Shown here: in pieces, positions 27,921 through 37,059 of the stretch
Position numbering within the stretch: the stretch's first letter is position 1
Layout of the letters: the number at the start of each line of letters is the position of its first letter
Origin: Micrococcales bacterium
Lineage (GTDB): Bacteria > Actinomycetota > Actinomycetes > Actinomycetales > Microbacteriaceae
Direction: 5' to 3'
NCBI GenBank assembly: GCA_024639965.1
Contig: JAHEGC010000010.1
Location: 1-49,646 of the forward strand
DNA length: 49,646 nucleotides
Position numbers and translations under genes: made by a program
The notes under the pieces: generated by a model
The model's database searches: none
What the model was told of the DNA's origin: nothing
Seen by the model: the letters and a program-made list of their open reading frames with translations, nothing else

Positions 27921-29327
27921 TTAGAAGCTCGCAAGATTCGATCCACATGAATAAATGCCCGCGACGAGGTTGTCGATTGCGGCCATCGCCGTCGAGCTCA
28001 CTTTTCCACGCGCTACGACGACGAAGTTGAGATCGCCACCCTTCGCTTCGACCTGGCCCGCGAGGGCGTAGACCTTGTCGATCCAACCCGACTTCGCGCG
28101 AACGTGACCGCGCGCGTTCTCCGCCTCGCCCACGAAACGGCTGGCGAGTGTTCCTGATTGGCCCGCAACGGGAAGCGCATCGCGAAGCACCGCGAGGTCC
28201 TTGGAACTGAACACGACGTCGAGGAGTTCGATCATGACGCGCGGCGGGATGAGGTCCTTGTTCGATTCGCCGGAGCCGTCCTCGAACGCTCCCGCGGACA
28301 TGTCGATGTCATAGTTGCCAAGAGTGCCGATGACGAGTTGCTGTATCGAATCCGCTCCGCCGTCATAGCCGGCCTCGACGGAGGAAACGCGCATGAGCAA
28401 CTCAGCGAGGGTGTTGTCGGAAGTCGGGATCATCTGTTTGATGAGAGTCGCAACGGGTTCCGATTGAACCGAAGCGAGAACGCGCGCGTTACTGGGAGCC
28501 GCCGCGTATTCGACCGAAACATCGCCGTTTCCGTTCCCCGCCTGCTGGAGCGCCGCGATGAAAGCATCGGCCGCATTCCCCGCGGGGTCGGACGATCGCG
28601 GGCTGGTCGGAAGTCCGGGGTTGGCACGGTCGCCGTCCACCATGAGCGGCACAATCATCGGCTGATACCCGATCGTGCGCTCCGACTCGGGCCAGTTTGA
28701 GTTCCACGCATCGTCGGCGGGGAACATCGACACATCGACAATGACTTTGGTGATGGTGGGAGAGTCGGGGTGCTTCTGCTGATAGGCCGTCACCGCTTTT
28801 TGGGCGAGGTCGACGATGGACGGCGCTCCAGGGTAAACACTCGAGCTACCCGCACGCAGTGTCGGGTCTCCACCCCCCACAAGCACCACGGTTCCCGCCG
28901 TTGAGGCGTCGACCACCTTGGTTTCGAGGCGCGCCTTCGGCCCCAAAACATCGAGTGCCACTGCCGCGGTGATCACCTTCATGACACTTCCCATGGGGAT
29001 CGCATCGGCGCCATTGACGTCGAGGAACATCGCACCGCCACCGGCGGGTGCTACGACAACCGTTTCCGTTCCGAGCGCACGATTGGCGAGTAGTTTGCCG
29101 ACGGAACACGTGCGAACAGACTCGGCGGCAACGGTCTCGGCGGGAGTCTCGCGTGCCTCGGCGACCGGTTCGGCGACTCCGCCGGAGCTGAGCGCACTAA
29201 GGGCAAATCCGCCACCGAACGCGGCAGTGACCAGTACGGCACCCGCAATTCCCATTACCGCGAGGGGCGGGAGCGTGCGCTTCGACCCAGAAGCGCTCGT
29301 GGTCGAGTCGATCGTCTCGTCAGTCAT
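27921..29327 (-). CDS. dacB: D-alanyl-D-alanine carboxypeptidase/endopeptidase (PBP4/DacB type)
   Basis: Extracytoplasmic peptidoglycan hydrolase of the S13/PBP4 family, about 468 residues, trimming D-Ala or cutting cross-links. A basic N-terminus and one membrane segment (about 23-46) precede the enzyme domain. Motifs: SxxK Ser114-Lys117 (SVMK), SDN in PTSDNTLAE, and KSG in RAKSGWID. Two cysteines (Cys74 and one near the C-terminus) may form a disulfide. The ATG at 29327 sits 10 nt from a GAAGGG Shine-Dalgarno; an ATG nine bases further upstream is less likely because it abuts it. It precedes pncA on the minus strand. Confidence 0.92.
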   Translation of the reverse strand: MTDETIDSTTSASGSKRTLPPLAVMGIAGAVLVTAAFGGGFALSALSSGGVAEPVAEARETPAETVAAESVRTCSVGKLLANRALGTETVVVAPAGGGAMFLDVNGADAIPMGSVMKVITAAVALDVLGPKARLETKVVDASTAGTVVLVGGGDPTLRAGSSSVYPGAPSIVDLAQKAVTAYQQKHPDSPTITKVIVDVSMFPADDAWNSNWPESERTIGYQPMIVPLMVDGDRANPGLPTSPRSSDPAGNAADAFIAALQQAGNGNGDVSVEYAAAPSNARVLASVQSEPVATLIKQMIPTSDNTLAELLMRVSSVEAGYDGGADSIQQLVIGTLGNYDIDMSAGAFEDGSGESNKDLIPPRVMIELLDVVFSSKDLAVLRDALPVAGQSGTLASRFVGEAENARGHVRAKSGWIDKVYALAGQVEAKGGDLNFVVVARGKVSSTAMAAIDNLVAGIYSCGSNLASF

Positions 29328-29359
29328 CTCGCCCATTCCCTTCGCTCGCGTTTCAGCAG

Positions 29360-29432
29360 AGCCGACTACGAGGTTCGAACTCGTGACCTTCTGTTTACAA
29401 GACAGATGCTCTACCAGCTGAGCTAAGTCGGC
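29360..29432 (-). tRNA. tRNA-Thr (anticodon UGU)
   Basis: The minus-strand cloverleaf has acceptor GCCGACT/AGTCGGC, D-arm GCTC...GAGC, anticodon stem TCTGT/ACAGA with loop CTTGTAA (TGT), and T-arm ACGAG TTCGAAC CTCGT. CCA is not encoded. It reads ACA codons; together with tRNA-Thr(CGU) at 7.1 kb, two Thr isoacceptors are in the window. Confidence 0.96.
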
Positions 29433-29434
29433 GA

Positions 29435-29457
29435 CGCCTCCAGAGTATCAAGAGGCG
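29435..29457 (-). terminator. Weak hairpin after the DsbA-like gene
   Basis: CGCCTC and GAGGCG form a 6-bp stem around an 11-nt loop between the DsbA-like stop codon and the tRNA-Thr on the same strand. No T run follows, so it may be a processing signal or a weak terminator. Confidence 0.3.
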
Positions 29458-29469
29458 ATTTGGAAACCC

Positions 29470-30330
29470 TTACTGGCTCTTCGACGCGGCGGAAAGAACG
29501 GCGTTGAGGAAGTCCTGCGAGTTGTAGGGCTGCGCGAACTCGACGGGCTTGCCGTTGATGAGGATCGTCGGCGTTCCGTGAACCTTGTCGAACGACGCGT
29601 CGCGGTTGTTGACGGCGATATCGCCGTTTTGTGCGCGCAGCGTTGCCGCGCTCACCCAACCACCGAATTCGTTGTCGTCGATGCACGAGGAAATCGTGGA
29701 CGCCGCTCCCGCTTGTTTGGCGAGATTGATGAGATCCTCGTCCGAGAGTCCCGGGGTATTCTCCACGGGCTGGTTTGTGAAGAGGGCGTTGTGGAACTTG
29801 AGGAACGAGTTCGGCGCGTAATTGGCGACACACGCGGCCGCGTTCGCAGCGCGAGTCGAGTAATCGAGTCCTTGAGCGGTGTTGACGAACGCCATCGGGT
29901 GCACCTCGAGGGTTGCGACACCACGCGACAGGAGCTCGTCGATTGTCGCCATGTTGGTCGTCTCGAACGAGCCGCAATAAGGGCACATGTAGTCGACGAA
30001 GATGGTGATGTCGACGACGTCGGCCGAGTTCGGTGGGGTTGCGACAGGGGACTTGCCAGGCTCAAGAGCCGGGGTCGTCACGGCGACGCCGTTCTGGCCG
30101 ACACGGATTCCGTCACTCGCCATGTTGAGCGGCCCTGGCCCCTCGGGTTTGAACGCCGTCGACACGACAGCGACCAGCGTTCCGATCACGAGGAGCGCAA
30201 CGGCACCAAGACCGAGCTGAAGAAAGAGCCGGTTGCGCTTCTCTCGGGCGGAACCGGCGATTCGCATCGCCTTGGCCTTGTCACGGGCGGCTTCGCGAGC
30301 CTTGCTTCGATCGTCGCGTGCGGCGTTCAT
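29470..30330 (-). CDS. DsbA-like membrane-anchored thiol oxidoreductase
   Basis: Thioredoxin-fold protein of 286 residues, anchored by a single helix (about 37-58) after a long charged cytoplasmic N-terminus, with the catalytic domain outside the cell. The active site is CPYC (Cys116, Cys119) in FVDYMCPYCGSF and the cis-Pro loop is GTPTIL. Two further cysteines (AACVANY, SSCIDD) are probably structural. DsbA-like proteins of this type form disulfides in exported proteins in actinobacteria. No partner VKOR/DsbB is seen here. Several exported proteins in the window contain even numbers of cysteines, fitting this role. Confidence 0.9.
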   Translation of the reverse strand: MNAARDDRSKAREAARDKAKAMRIAGSAREKRNRLFLQLGLGAVALLVIGTLVAVVSTAFKPEGPGPLNMASDGIRVGQNGVAVTTPALEPGKSPVATPPNSADVVDITIFVDYMCPYCGSFETTNMATIDELLSRGVATLEVHPMAFVNTAQGLDYSTRAANAAACVANYAPNSFLKFHNALFTNQPVENTPGLSDEDLINLAKQAGAASTISSCIDDNEFGGWVSAATLRAQNGDIAVNNRDASFDKVHGTPTILINGKPVEFAQPYNSQDFLNAVLSAASKSQ

Positions 30331-30504
30331 TCGATGTCCAATCAGTCGTGTGCGACGCTCCGTCGCCGAATTCTCAAATAGCCTCCCTAGTTTATCGCGT
30401 CATGCGGAGAGGGCAATTTCGGGACTTCCGCCCAGCGGAGCTCACTGTCATACTGGGCTTGTGGGTGCTTGTCACGGCTCACGCTTCCATTCACTACGGA
30501 TCGT

Positions 30505-30522
30505 CCGGCACGTACCTGCCGG
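30505..30522 (+). promoter_or_regulatory. Hairpin next to the ATPase ribosome binding site
   Basis: CCGGCA (30505-30510) and TGCCGG (30517-30522) form a perfect 6-bp stem with a 6-nt loop ending 2 nt before the AAGGAG Shine-Dalgarno (30525-30530). It could tune translation or protect the 5' end. The rest of the 210-nt gap holds no obvious gene. Confidence 0.35.
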
Positions 30523-30540
30523 TGAAGGAGATTGACAATC

Positions 30541-31638
30541 ATGGCTGGAGTCAAATTCGCCAAGGCTACGCGCCTTTATCCGGGCACCGAAACGCCCGCG
30601 GTCGACTCAATCGACCTCGACATCAAGGACGGCGAGTTCCTCGTCCTGGTCGGCCCCTCGGGTTGCGGAAAGTCGACGACTCTCCGCATGCTCGCGGGAC
30701 TCGAAGAAGTCAACTCGGGTGCGATCTTCATCGGTGACCGTGACGTCACTAACGTCGCCCCGAAGGACCGCGACATCGCGATGGTGTTCCAGAACTACGC
30801 GCTCTACCCGCACATGACGGTGGCTGAGAACATGGGCTTCGCGCTCAAGATCGCCGGCGTCGACAAGGAAGAGCGCGCCACACGTGTTCTCGAGGCGGCG
30901 AAGTTGCTCGACCTCGAGCCCTACCTCGACCGCAAGCCGAAGGCCCTGTCGGGCGGCCAGCGTCAGCGTGTCGCGATGGGTCGCGCGATCGTGCGTCAGC
31001 CCCAGGTCTTCCTCATGGACGAGCCGCTGTCGAACCTCGACGCCAAACTCCGCGTTCAGACCCGCACCCAGATCGCGTCGCTTCAGCGACGTCTCGGTGT
31101 CACCACGGTGTACGTCACCCACGACCAGACCGAGGCGCTCACCATGGGTGACCGCATCGCGGTTCTCAAGGACGGCGTGCTCCAGCAGGTCGGCACCCCG
31201 CGTGACCTCTATGAGGCTCCCGCCAACGTCTTCGTCGCCGGATTCATCGGCTCCCCGGCCATGAACCTCTTCCCCGCCGAAATCGTGTCGGGCGGTGTGA
31301 AGTTCGGAACCGACGTCGCGAAGATCCCAGCGGATGTCATGAAAGCCACCAAGGACAAGCACCTCACCATCGGAATCCGACCCGAAGACCTCACCTGGTC
31401 TAAGTCGGGCAAGGGCATCACGATGAAGGTCATCGTCGTCGAGGAACTCGGCGCCGACGGTTACCTTTACGGTGAGGCCGAGTCGGGCGGCGAGAAAATC
31501 GATGTCGTCGTTCGCGTCGACGGGCGCGACCACCCTCTCGCGGGTGACACCGTCGTCATCACACCGAAGCCCGAGCACATCCACGCGTTCGACGTGCAGT
31601 CGGGGCTCCGCCTCGGTTCGTCGCGCGTCAAGCACTAG
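30541..31638 (+). CDS. ABC transporter ATPase of the MsmK/UgpC (sugar importer) type
   Basis: ATP-hydrolysing subunit, 365 residues, of the CUT1 family. Walker A GPSGCGKS is at 38-45, the LSGGQ signature at 136-140, Walker B FLMDEP near 157-162, and an MsmK/UgpC-type regulatory C-terminal domain fills the last 130 residues. It is an orphan: no binding protein or permease is adjacent, as is typical of promiscuous MsmX/MsiK ATPases that energise several sugar importers encoded elsewhere. The start is the ATG at 30541 with AAGGAG upstream; the TTG nine bases before would leave no spacing. A hairpin precedes the Shine-Dalgarno. Confidence 0.94.
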   Translation: MAGVKFAKATRLYPGTETPAVDSIDLDIKDGEFLVLVGPSGCGKSTTLRMLAGLEEVNSGAIFIGDRDVTNVAPKDRDIAMVFQNYALYPHMTVAENMGFALKIAGVDKEERATRVLEAAKLLDLEPYLDRKPKALSGGQRQRVAMGRAIVRQPQVFLMDEPLSNLDAKLRVQTRTQIASLQRRLGVTTVYVTHDQTEALTMGDRIAVLKDGVLQQVGTPRDLYEAPANVFVAGFIGSPAMNLFPAEIVSGGVKFGTDVAKIPADVMKATKDKHLTIGIRPEDLTWSKSGKGITMKVIVVEELGADGYLYGEAESGGEKIDVVVRVDGRDHPLAGDTVVITPKPEHIHAFDVQSGLRLGSSRVKH

Positions 31639-31684
31639 TCAGGTTCGACCGGGGTGGTTCGCCGCCCCGGTCGACGTTGTCGCC

Positions 31685-32953
31685 ATGACCGCTCAGCCGA
31701 CGTTCACCGGTCCCGTTCGGACCGACATCCTCACGCTCCCCTGGAACACCCCGCTCGAGGAGTGGCCGGAGGAGGTTCTGGTCGCGCTCCCGCGCGGAAT
31801 TTCACGTCACATTGTTCGGTTCGTGCAGATGGGCGAGGACATCGCCGCGGTGAAGGAAACGACTCTCGAGATGGCGAATCGTGAGTTCGAGATGCTGCGC
31901 CAACTGCGACAGCGCGACGTACCGACTGTCAAGCCCATCGCGGTCGTGACGGATCGGCTTGACGATTCGGGCGAGGAACTCCCCGCCGCCCTCGTGACCA
32001 AGCACCTCCGATTCTCCATGCCGTATCGCGCGGTGTTCTCCCAGACGCTGCGTCCCGACACCGCAACGCGATTCGTCGACGCGATGGCGGTCCTTTTGGT
32101 TCGACTTCATCTCATCGGGTTCATCTGGGGTGACGTCTCCCTTTCGAATGTGTTGTTCCGCCGTGACGCCGGGTCGTTTGCCGCGTACCTCGTCGACGCC
32201 GAAACGGGCGAACTCATCGACAACGAACTCAGCCCCGGACAGCGCGCCAACGACATCGAGGTCGCACGTATCAACATCGCCGGCGAACTCCTCGACCTCC
32301 AAGCGGGCGGGAGGCTCGACGCGTCGATCGACCCCGTCGACCTCGCGAACAAGTTCGTCACGAGTTACGAGAACCTCTGGTCGGAGCTCACCGAGTGGGA
32401 GACGATCGAAAGCACCGAGACATGGCGCATCGCCGAGCGTGTCGAGCGACTCAACGCAATGGGGTTTGACCTCGGCGAAATCTCGCTCAAGACCGACACC
32501 CCAGGCAGCACGGTTCGCATCAAACCGAAGGTCGTCGATGCGGGTCACCACGCCCGTCGACTCCTTCGTCTCACCGGAGTCGACGCCGAGGAGAACCAGG
32601 CACGCCGACTGCTCAATGCGATGGACGAATACATCGCGCGCAAGGCCGCGGGAAAGGCGTTCAACGAGGAGCGCCTCGCCCACGAATGGCTCATTTCCGA
32701 GTTCGACCCCGTCATTGAATCGGTGCCCGGCGAACTGCGCGGCAAACTCGATCCGCCCCAAATTTTCCACGAAGTGCTCGAGCACAAGTGGTATCTTGCG
32801 AAGGCTCGCGGAGCGGATGTCGCTCTGCCCGAAGCCGCCGCTCTCTATTTCGCCGACGTGCTCCAACACCGACGCGACGAGGAAGTCATCGTGTCACCGC
32901 CGACGGTGACGATTTCTCTCCCCGTCATCAAGGACTGGCGCGACCTGGTCTAA
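31685..32953 (+). CDS. DUF4032 protein (LPS-kinase-like fold)
   Basis: A 422-residue actinobacterial protein. The N-terminal half resembles lipopolysaccharide/protein-kinase-like folds: VKETTLEMANREFEML (a Lys and a helix-C Glu), LHLIGFIWGDVSLSNVLFR (catalytic-loop like, with Asp and Asn) and YLVDAETGE (DFG-like DAE). The C-terminal half is the DUF4032 domain. No established substrate. The ATG at 31685 lies 46 nt after the ATPase stop; the frame further upstream belongs to the overlapping gene. It ends in a CTAA shared with the rlmB stop on the other strand. Confidence 0.88.
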   Translation: MTAQPTFTGPVRTDILTLPWNTPLEEWPEEVLVALPRGISRHIVRFVQMGEDIAAVKETTLEMANREFEMLRQLRQRDVPTVKPIAVVTDRLDDSGEELPAALVTKHLRFSMPYRAVFSQTLRPDTATRFVDAMAVLLVRLHLIGFIWGDVSLSNVLFRRDAGSFAAYLVDAETGELIDNELSPGQRANDIEVARINIAGELLDLQAGGRLDASIDPVDLANKFVTSYENLWSELTEWETIESTETWRIAERVERLNAMGFDLGEISLKTDTPGSTVRIKPKVVDAGHHARRLLRLTGVDAEENQARRLLNAMDEYIARKAAGKAFNEERLAHEWLISEFDPVIESVPGELRGKLDPPQIFHEVLEHKWYLAKARGADVALPEAAALYFADVLQHRRDEEVIVSPPTVTISLPVIKDWRDLV

Positions 32954-33942
32954 CGGCGGTTTTGGCGTCGCATCGCGATCTCATAGAGCGAGATGGACGT
33001 CGCTATTCCCGCGTTGAGCGATTCGGTGGCTGCTCCGATCGGAATGGACACGATCGCGTCGCAGTTCTCTGTCACGAGGCGGGACAAGCCCTTACCCTCG
33101 TTGCCGACGACCACGAGCAGCGGCCGGCCGGCGAGATCGAGTTCCGGAAGGGATACATCGCCGTCGCCGTCGAGCCCGATGACGAACACGCCGCGTTCCT
33201 TGAACGACTTGATGATCTGGTTGAGGTTCGACGCCATGGCGACGGGCAGACGCGCTGCCGAACCGGCCGAGGTCTTCCAGGCGGCGGCCGTCACCCCGAC
33301 GCTGCGTCGTTGCGGGATAATGATTCCGTGCCCACCAAAGGCGGCGGCCGATCGGATGATGGCTCCGAGATTGCGAGGGTCCGTGATGCCGTCGAGCGCA
33401 ACGAAGAGCGGGATTTCGCCGCGCGCTTCGACCTGGTCGAGCAGCTCGAGCGGGTGTCGATAGTTGTAGGGCGAGACAGCGAGAGCGATTCCCTGGTGTA
33501 CCGCACCCTCGCCACAGAGGCGGTCGAGCTCGGGTCGCATCACCTCGAGGATGGCGATGCCCTTCTTCGTCGCGAGCGCAAGGGCCTCCTTGACACGGTC
33601 GTCGAATTCGACCTTGGCCGCGATGTACAACGTCGTCGACGGAACATTGGTGCGCATGGCTTCCAAGACGGAGTTGCGCCCGTTGATGATCTCGTTGTCG
33701 CTGTCTTTACCCTTGCCCGTTCCGCGCGATCGGATGGGCTTGGTACCGGTTTTGCCGTACTTCTCCTGTGCGGCTGCGAGGCGATCCTGCGCCATTTTGC
33801 GTTTGCCCGCGGGGTGCCACGTACGATCTTCCGCCTTCGGCGTCGGACCCTTACCCTCGAGCGCGCGGCGCTTTTGGCCACCCGTCCCCTTGGTGGGTCC
33901 CTTTTTGCCGCGAGCGGCTCCGGGTCGTCCTGGCTTAACCAT
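32950..33942 (-). CDS. rlmB: 23S rRNA (guanosine-2'-O-)-methyltransferase RlmB
   Basis: SPOUT-family methyltransferase that methylates the 2'-O of G2251 in 23S rRNA, 330 residues. The C-terminal SpoU domain carries the three motifs NLGAIIRSAAAFG, VVVGNEGKGLS and SLNAGIATSISLYE. A basic extension of about 85 residues, rich in Lys, Arg and Gly, precedes the RNA-binding L30e-like domain; such extensions are common in actinobacterial RlmB. The ATG at 33942 overlaps the cysS stop by 8 nt. The gene converges on DUF4032 with a 4-nt stop overlap. Confidence 0.94.
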   Translation of the reverse strand: MVKPGRPGAARGKKGPTKGTGGQKRRALEGKGPTPKAEDRTWHPAGKRKMAQDRLAAAQEKYGKTGTKPIRSRGTGKGKDSDNEIINGRNSVLEAMRTNVPSTTLYIAAKVEFDDRVKEALALATKKGIAILEVMRPELDRLCGEGAVHQGIALAVSPYNYRHPLELLDQVEARGEIPLFVALDGITDPRNLGAIIRSAAAFGGHGIIIPQRRSVGVTAAAWKTSAGSAARLPVAMASNLNQIIKSFKERGVFVIGLDGDGDVSLPELDLAGRPLLVVVGNEGKGLSRLVTENCDAIVSIPIGAATESLNAGIATSISLYEIAMRRQNRR

Positions 33943-35311
33943 CAATGCTCCATCGGGTTGTGTCGGCGCCATCGAAGAGGGTGATCCCCGCGGCGGCGAT
34001 GTCGTCGCGGATACGATCCGCGGTGGTCCAATCCTTGTCGGCGCGCGAGCGATCTCGCTCCGCAACGAGTCGCTGGACGAGCATGTCGAGCGCTTCTCGG
34101 GTGGCGTCGTTCGCCCCTTCGTCGACCGCAAGGCCGAGTACGTCGATCATCGCTTTGACGTCGTTGGCGCGAGCCGCAGCCGCCACGGCGTCACCTGCGT
34201 CGAGGGCGGTGTTGCCGGCGCGCACCGTGTCGTGCAGCACCGCGAGCGCCGTCGGAACGGCGAGGTCGTCGTCGAGGGCCGCGGCGAACGCGTCGGGTAC
34301 CGCACTGTGGTCGGTGACGAGGTCGGCGGTTCGACGAGCGAACCCACGGATGCGATCCCACGCGGCCGCGGCTTCGCCCAACGAACCGTCATTGACATCC
34401 ATCGTCGAGCGATAGTGCGAGGAGATGAGAAAGTAGCGCGCGGTGACCCAGTCGGTTTGATCGAGCAGGTCGCGCGCGAGAATCACGTTGCCCACCGATT
34501 TGGACATCTTCTGCCCACCGACGGTGACGAGACCGTTGTGAAGCCACGTCGTGGCGAACTCGTCGCCGGCCGCGCGCGACTGGGCGAGTTCGTTCTCGTG
34601 GTGCGGGAAACGTAAATCGAGTCCGCCACCGTGAATGTCGAACCCCGATCCGAGATAGCGCGTCGCCATCGCCGAGCATTCGATGTGCCAGCCGGGACGG
34701 CCGAGCCCCCAGGGCGACGGCCACGACGCGGTGACGGGTTCGCTGTCCTTGCGACCCTTCCACAGGGCGAAATCGCGCGCATCCCGCTTTCCGCGCTCGG
34801 TGGCCGAATCGTCGGATTCGACCGCGTCGGGAGATTGTCGGGTGAGAATGCCGTATTCGGGCCACGACGCGACCGAGAAATACACATCACCTGTGCCGTC
34901 CTCCGTCGCATAGGCGTGGCCGCGTTCCATGAGGCGTTCGATGAGGGTCACCATGTCGGTGATGTGGCCGGTCGCACGAGGCTCGACGGTCGGCGGGAGA
35001 ACACCGAGCGCCGATGCGGTGTCCGAAAATTCGCGCTCGATGCGGGCGGCGAGTGCCCACCACTCCACGTCTCCGCCGACGGCAAGGATCTTGTCGTCGA
35101 TGTCGGTGACGTTTCGAACGAACGTGACACGAAGTCCGCGGTGGGTCAGCCAGCGGCGCCACACGTCATACGTCAGGGCGCTGCGGAGATGCCCAATGTG
35201 CGGCGACGACTGCACGGTCGGTCCGCACACATACATGCCGACCTGTCCGGGGACGCGCGGTTCGAGGTCACGCAGGCTTTGCGAGACGGTATCGAACAGT
35301 CGAATGGGCAC
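33935..35311 (-). CDS. cysS: Cysteine-tRNA ligase
   Basis: Charges tRNA-Cys with cysteine. The 458 residues match the family. Class I signatures are HIGH (38-41, in PHIGHLRSA) and KMSKS (in GGQKMSKSVGN). Zinc ligands are expected at Cys29 (YVCGPT), Cys in IECSAM, and the HHE segment FPHHENE. The start is GTG at 35311; a -10 box TAGCAT lies 6 nt before its leader. Co-oriented with ispDF upstream and rlmB downstream, forming the conserved actinobacterial carD-ispDF-cysS-rlmB cluster. Confidence 0.97.
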   Translation of the reverse strand: MPIRLFDTVSQSLRDLEPRVPGQVGMYVCGPTVQSSPHIGHLRSALTYDVWRRWLTHRGLRVTFVRNVTDIDDKILAVGGDVEWWALAARIEREFSDTASALGVLPPTVEPRATGHITDMVTLIERLMERGHAYATEDGTGDVYFSVASWPEYGILTRQSPDAVESDDSATERGKRDARDFALWKGRKDSEPVTASWPSPWGLGRPGWHIECSAMATRYLGSGFDIHGGGLDLRFPHHENELAQSRAAGDEFATTWLHNGLVTVGGQKMSKSVGNVILARDLLDQTDWVTARYFLISSHYRSTMDVNDGSLGEAAAAWDRIRGFARRTADLVTDHSAVPDAFAAALDDDLAVPTALAVLHDTVRAGNTALDAGDAVAAAARANDVKAMIDVLGLAVDEGANDATREALDMLVQRLVAERDRSRADKDWTTADRIRDDIAAAGITLFDGADTTRWSIDG

Positions 35312-35317
35312 CTGCCC

Positions 35318-35323
35318 ATGCTA
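35318..35323 (-). promoter_or_regulatory. Putative -10 box upstream of cysS
   Basis: TAGCAT on the minus strand, 6 nt upstream of the 35317 region and 6-7 nt before the cysS leader, would give a very short leader of about 6 nt. cysS could also be read through from carD-ispDF. Confidence 0.3.
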
Positions 35324-35330
35324 CCGAGCG

Positions 35331-36446
35331 TTACCCAAGCCCGACGTGAGCGATGGCAACGGCCGTGATGCCCTTTCCTTCGCCCGTGAATCCGAGTCCG
35401 TCGGTCGTCGTGGCGCTGACCGAGACGGGTACCCCGAGAATCGCGCGGAGGGCGTTTTCCATGTCGTGACGACGCGGCCCGATCTTCGGGCGATTCCCCA
35501 CGACCTGCACCGAGGCGGACAAGGGGCGAAATCCAGCCTCCGCGAGAGCGTCAATGGCCCCACGGAGGAATACGTCACCGCGTGCTCCCGCAAATCGGGG
35601 GTCGTCGGTTCCGAAGAGCCCTCCGATGTCCCCCAAACCGCCGGCGGAGAGCAGCGCATCGGTAAGCGCGTGCGCGACCGCGTCGCCGTCGGAGTGACCC
35701 GATAGACCGGTTTCGTTCGGCCATTCGATGCAGCCGAGCCAGAGCGGCGATGCGTCAGCGAACGCGTGGGTGTCGGTGCCGATTCCCACACGGGCCGTTC
35801 CGGTGAAATGGGCGAGGTCATCGGCGGTCGTCAGTTTATGGGCACGTTCATCGCCCGTCACCGTGCGCACGGTACCGCCAGCGGAGCGCCACACCGTCGA
35901 ATCGTCTGTCGCGGCGGGGTCGGCGGTGGCGATGAGGTCGCGGTATTTCGGAAGAGGGAACCCCTGGGGCGTCTGCACGCGCGCGAGGCTCGCGCGGTCG
36001 GTCCCGTCGACAACGCGATCGCCCTCGACGACAACCACGGTGTCGGTCACCGGGAGCGTGGGGACAACCCCGTCGCCGCTTTGTGCGACCGCGTCGATGA
36101 CCCGAGAGAAGACAACGGAGGGCGTCCACGCACGGGCGACGTCGTGAATGAGGACATTGTCGAGATCCGGCAGTTCGGCAATCGCTGCTCGAACGCTGTC
36201 GGCACGAGTGTCGCCACCCGCAACGATCTGCGCGGGGATGTTGGTGTGCGCCACGATTGCGCGGACCTCGTCGAGGTGGGTCGCCGGCGCGGCGATGACG
36301 ATCGAATCAAATTTAACCTCGCGGGCGACGCCCAGGGCGCGTTCGAGAAGTGCCACACCATCGACTGTGACGAGCGCTTTGGGTATGCCGTGGCCCAGTC
36401 GAGTGCCCGAGCCCGCCGCAACGAGAACGAGACCGACGGAAGGCAC
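35331..36446 (-). CDS. ispDF: Bifunctional IspD-IspF (MEP pathway)
   Basis: Fused isoprenoid enzymes of 371 residues. Residues 1-213 are IspD, which makes CDP-methylerythritol; the motif AAGSGTRLG and the acceptor-Lys segment IPKALVTVDG are visible. Residues 219-371 are IspF, the cyclodiphosphate synthase, with metal ligands Asp225 and His227 in GIGTDTHAF and further motifs GHSDGD and DIGGLFG. Each domain is of normal length, so it is a genuine fusion with a short linker. It follows carD with a 7-nt gap. IspD-IspF fusions occur in several actinobacteria. Confidence 0.96.
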   Translation of the reverse strand: MPSVGLVLVAAGSGTRLGHGIPKALVTVDGVALLERALGVAREVKFDSIVIAAPATHLDEVRAIVAHTNIPAQIVAGGDTRADSVRAAIAELPDLDNVLIHDVARAWTPSVVFSRVIDAVAQSGDGVVPTLPVTDTVVVVEGDRVVDGTDRASLARVQTPQGFPLPKYRDLIATADPAATDDSTVWRSAGGTVRTVTGDERAHKLTTADDLAHFTGTARVGIGTDTHAFADASPLWLGCIEWPNETGLSGHSDGDAVAHALTDALLSAGGLGDIGGLFGTDDPRFAGARGDVFLRGAIDALAEAGFRPLSASVQVVGNRPKIGPRRHDMENALRAILGVPVSVSATTTDGLGFTGEGKGITAVAIAHVGLG

Positions 36447-36453
36447 GACGCGC

Positions 36454-36936
36454 CTAGGAGGCGAGAACTTGGTCGAGACGGTTCGACGCGCGTTCCTCGT
36501 CGGTCTTCTCGGCGAGGGCGAGTTCAGAGATCAAAATTTGGCGCGCTTTCGCAAGCATGCGCTTTTCTCCGGCGGAAAGACCGCGATCTTGTTCGCGGCG
36601 CCACAGGTCTCGAACGACCTCCGAAACCTTGATGACGTCACCCGAGGCAAGCTTTTCGAGGTTCGCTTTGTAGCGACGAGACCAATTGGCGGGCTCTTCG
36701 ACGATCGGGTCGCGGAGGACACCGAAAACGACCTTGAGGCCAGCCTTGTCGATGACGTCGCGAACTCCGACGTCTTCGACCTTGCCCTCGGGGACCATGA
36801 TTTCGAGGTTGCTCTGTGCGACCTTCAATTTGAGGAACTTCTGGAGTTCTCCCTGAAACTCGCGAGTCGTGATTTCGATAATCGTTGCGGCACCGTGGTG
36901 CGGGTACACGACCGTTTCGCCAACCTTGAATGCCAT
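36454..36936 (-). CDS. carD: CarD family transcriptional regulator
   Basis: RNA polymerase-binding protein of 160 residues that stabilises open promoter complexes, acting on rRNA and many other genes. The N-terminal RID (Tudor-like) domain (about 1-60, from [15 protein letters not shown]) binds the beta subunit; the C-terminal helical domain (about 65-160) binds DNA, with the conserved Trp-containing segment [15 protein letters not shown] near residue 85. The ATG at 36936 is preceded by AAAGGGA. It heads the leftward cluster with ispDF and cysS. A TAAAAT -10 box is present upstream. Confidence 0.97.
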   Translation of the reverse strand: MAFKVGETVVYPHHGAATIIEITTREFQGELQKFLKLKVAQSNLEIMVPEGKVEDVGVRDVIDKAGLKVVFGVLRDPIVEEPANWSRRYKANLEKLASGDVIKVSEVVRDLWRREQDRGLSAGEKRMLAKARQILISELALAEKTDEERASNRLDQVLAS

Positions 36937-36964
36937 CTATGAATCCCTTTCAGCAGAACTTTCA

Positions 36965-36993
36965 TTTTACCACACGGGTTGTACACGATTCAG
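36965..36993 (-). promoter_or_regulatory. Putative carD promoter
   Basis: TAAAAT (36965-36970, minus strand) with a weak -35 TGAATC (36988-36993) and 17-nt spacing. Transcription would start near 36958, giving a leader of about 22 nt that contains the Shine-Dalgarno. The gap to the divergent lipoprotein gene is 123 nt. Confidence 0.45.
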
Positions 36994-37059
36994 TCGGGAA
37001 CGGGAATCGCCGTTCGATAGACTGACCACGGAATTTTGGTTCGACTCTGAAGGATTGAT

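Noticed and set aside
30607-31635. 342-codon open frame opposite the ABC ATPase
   Set aside because: Shadow of a conserved ATPase with all ABC motifs.
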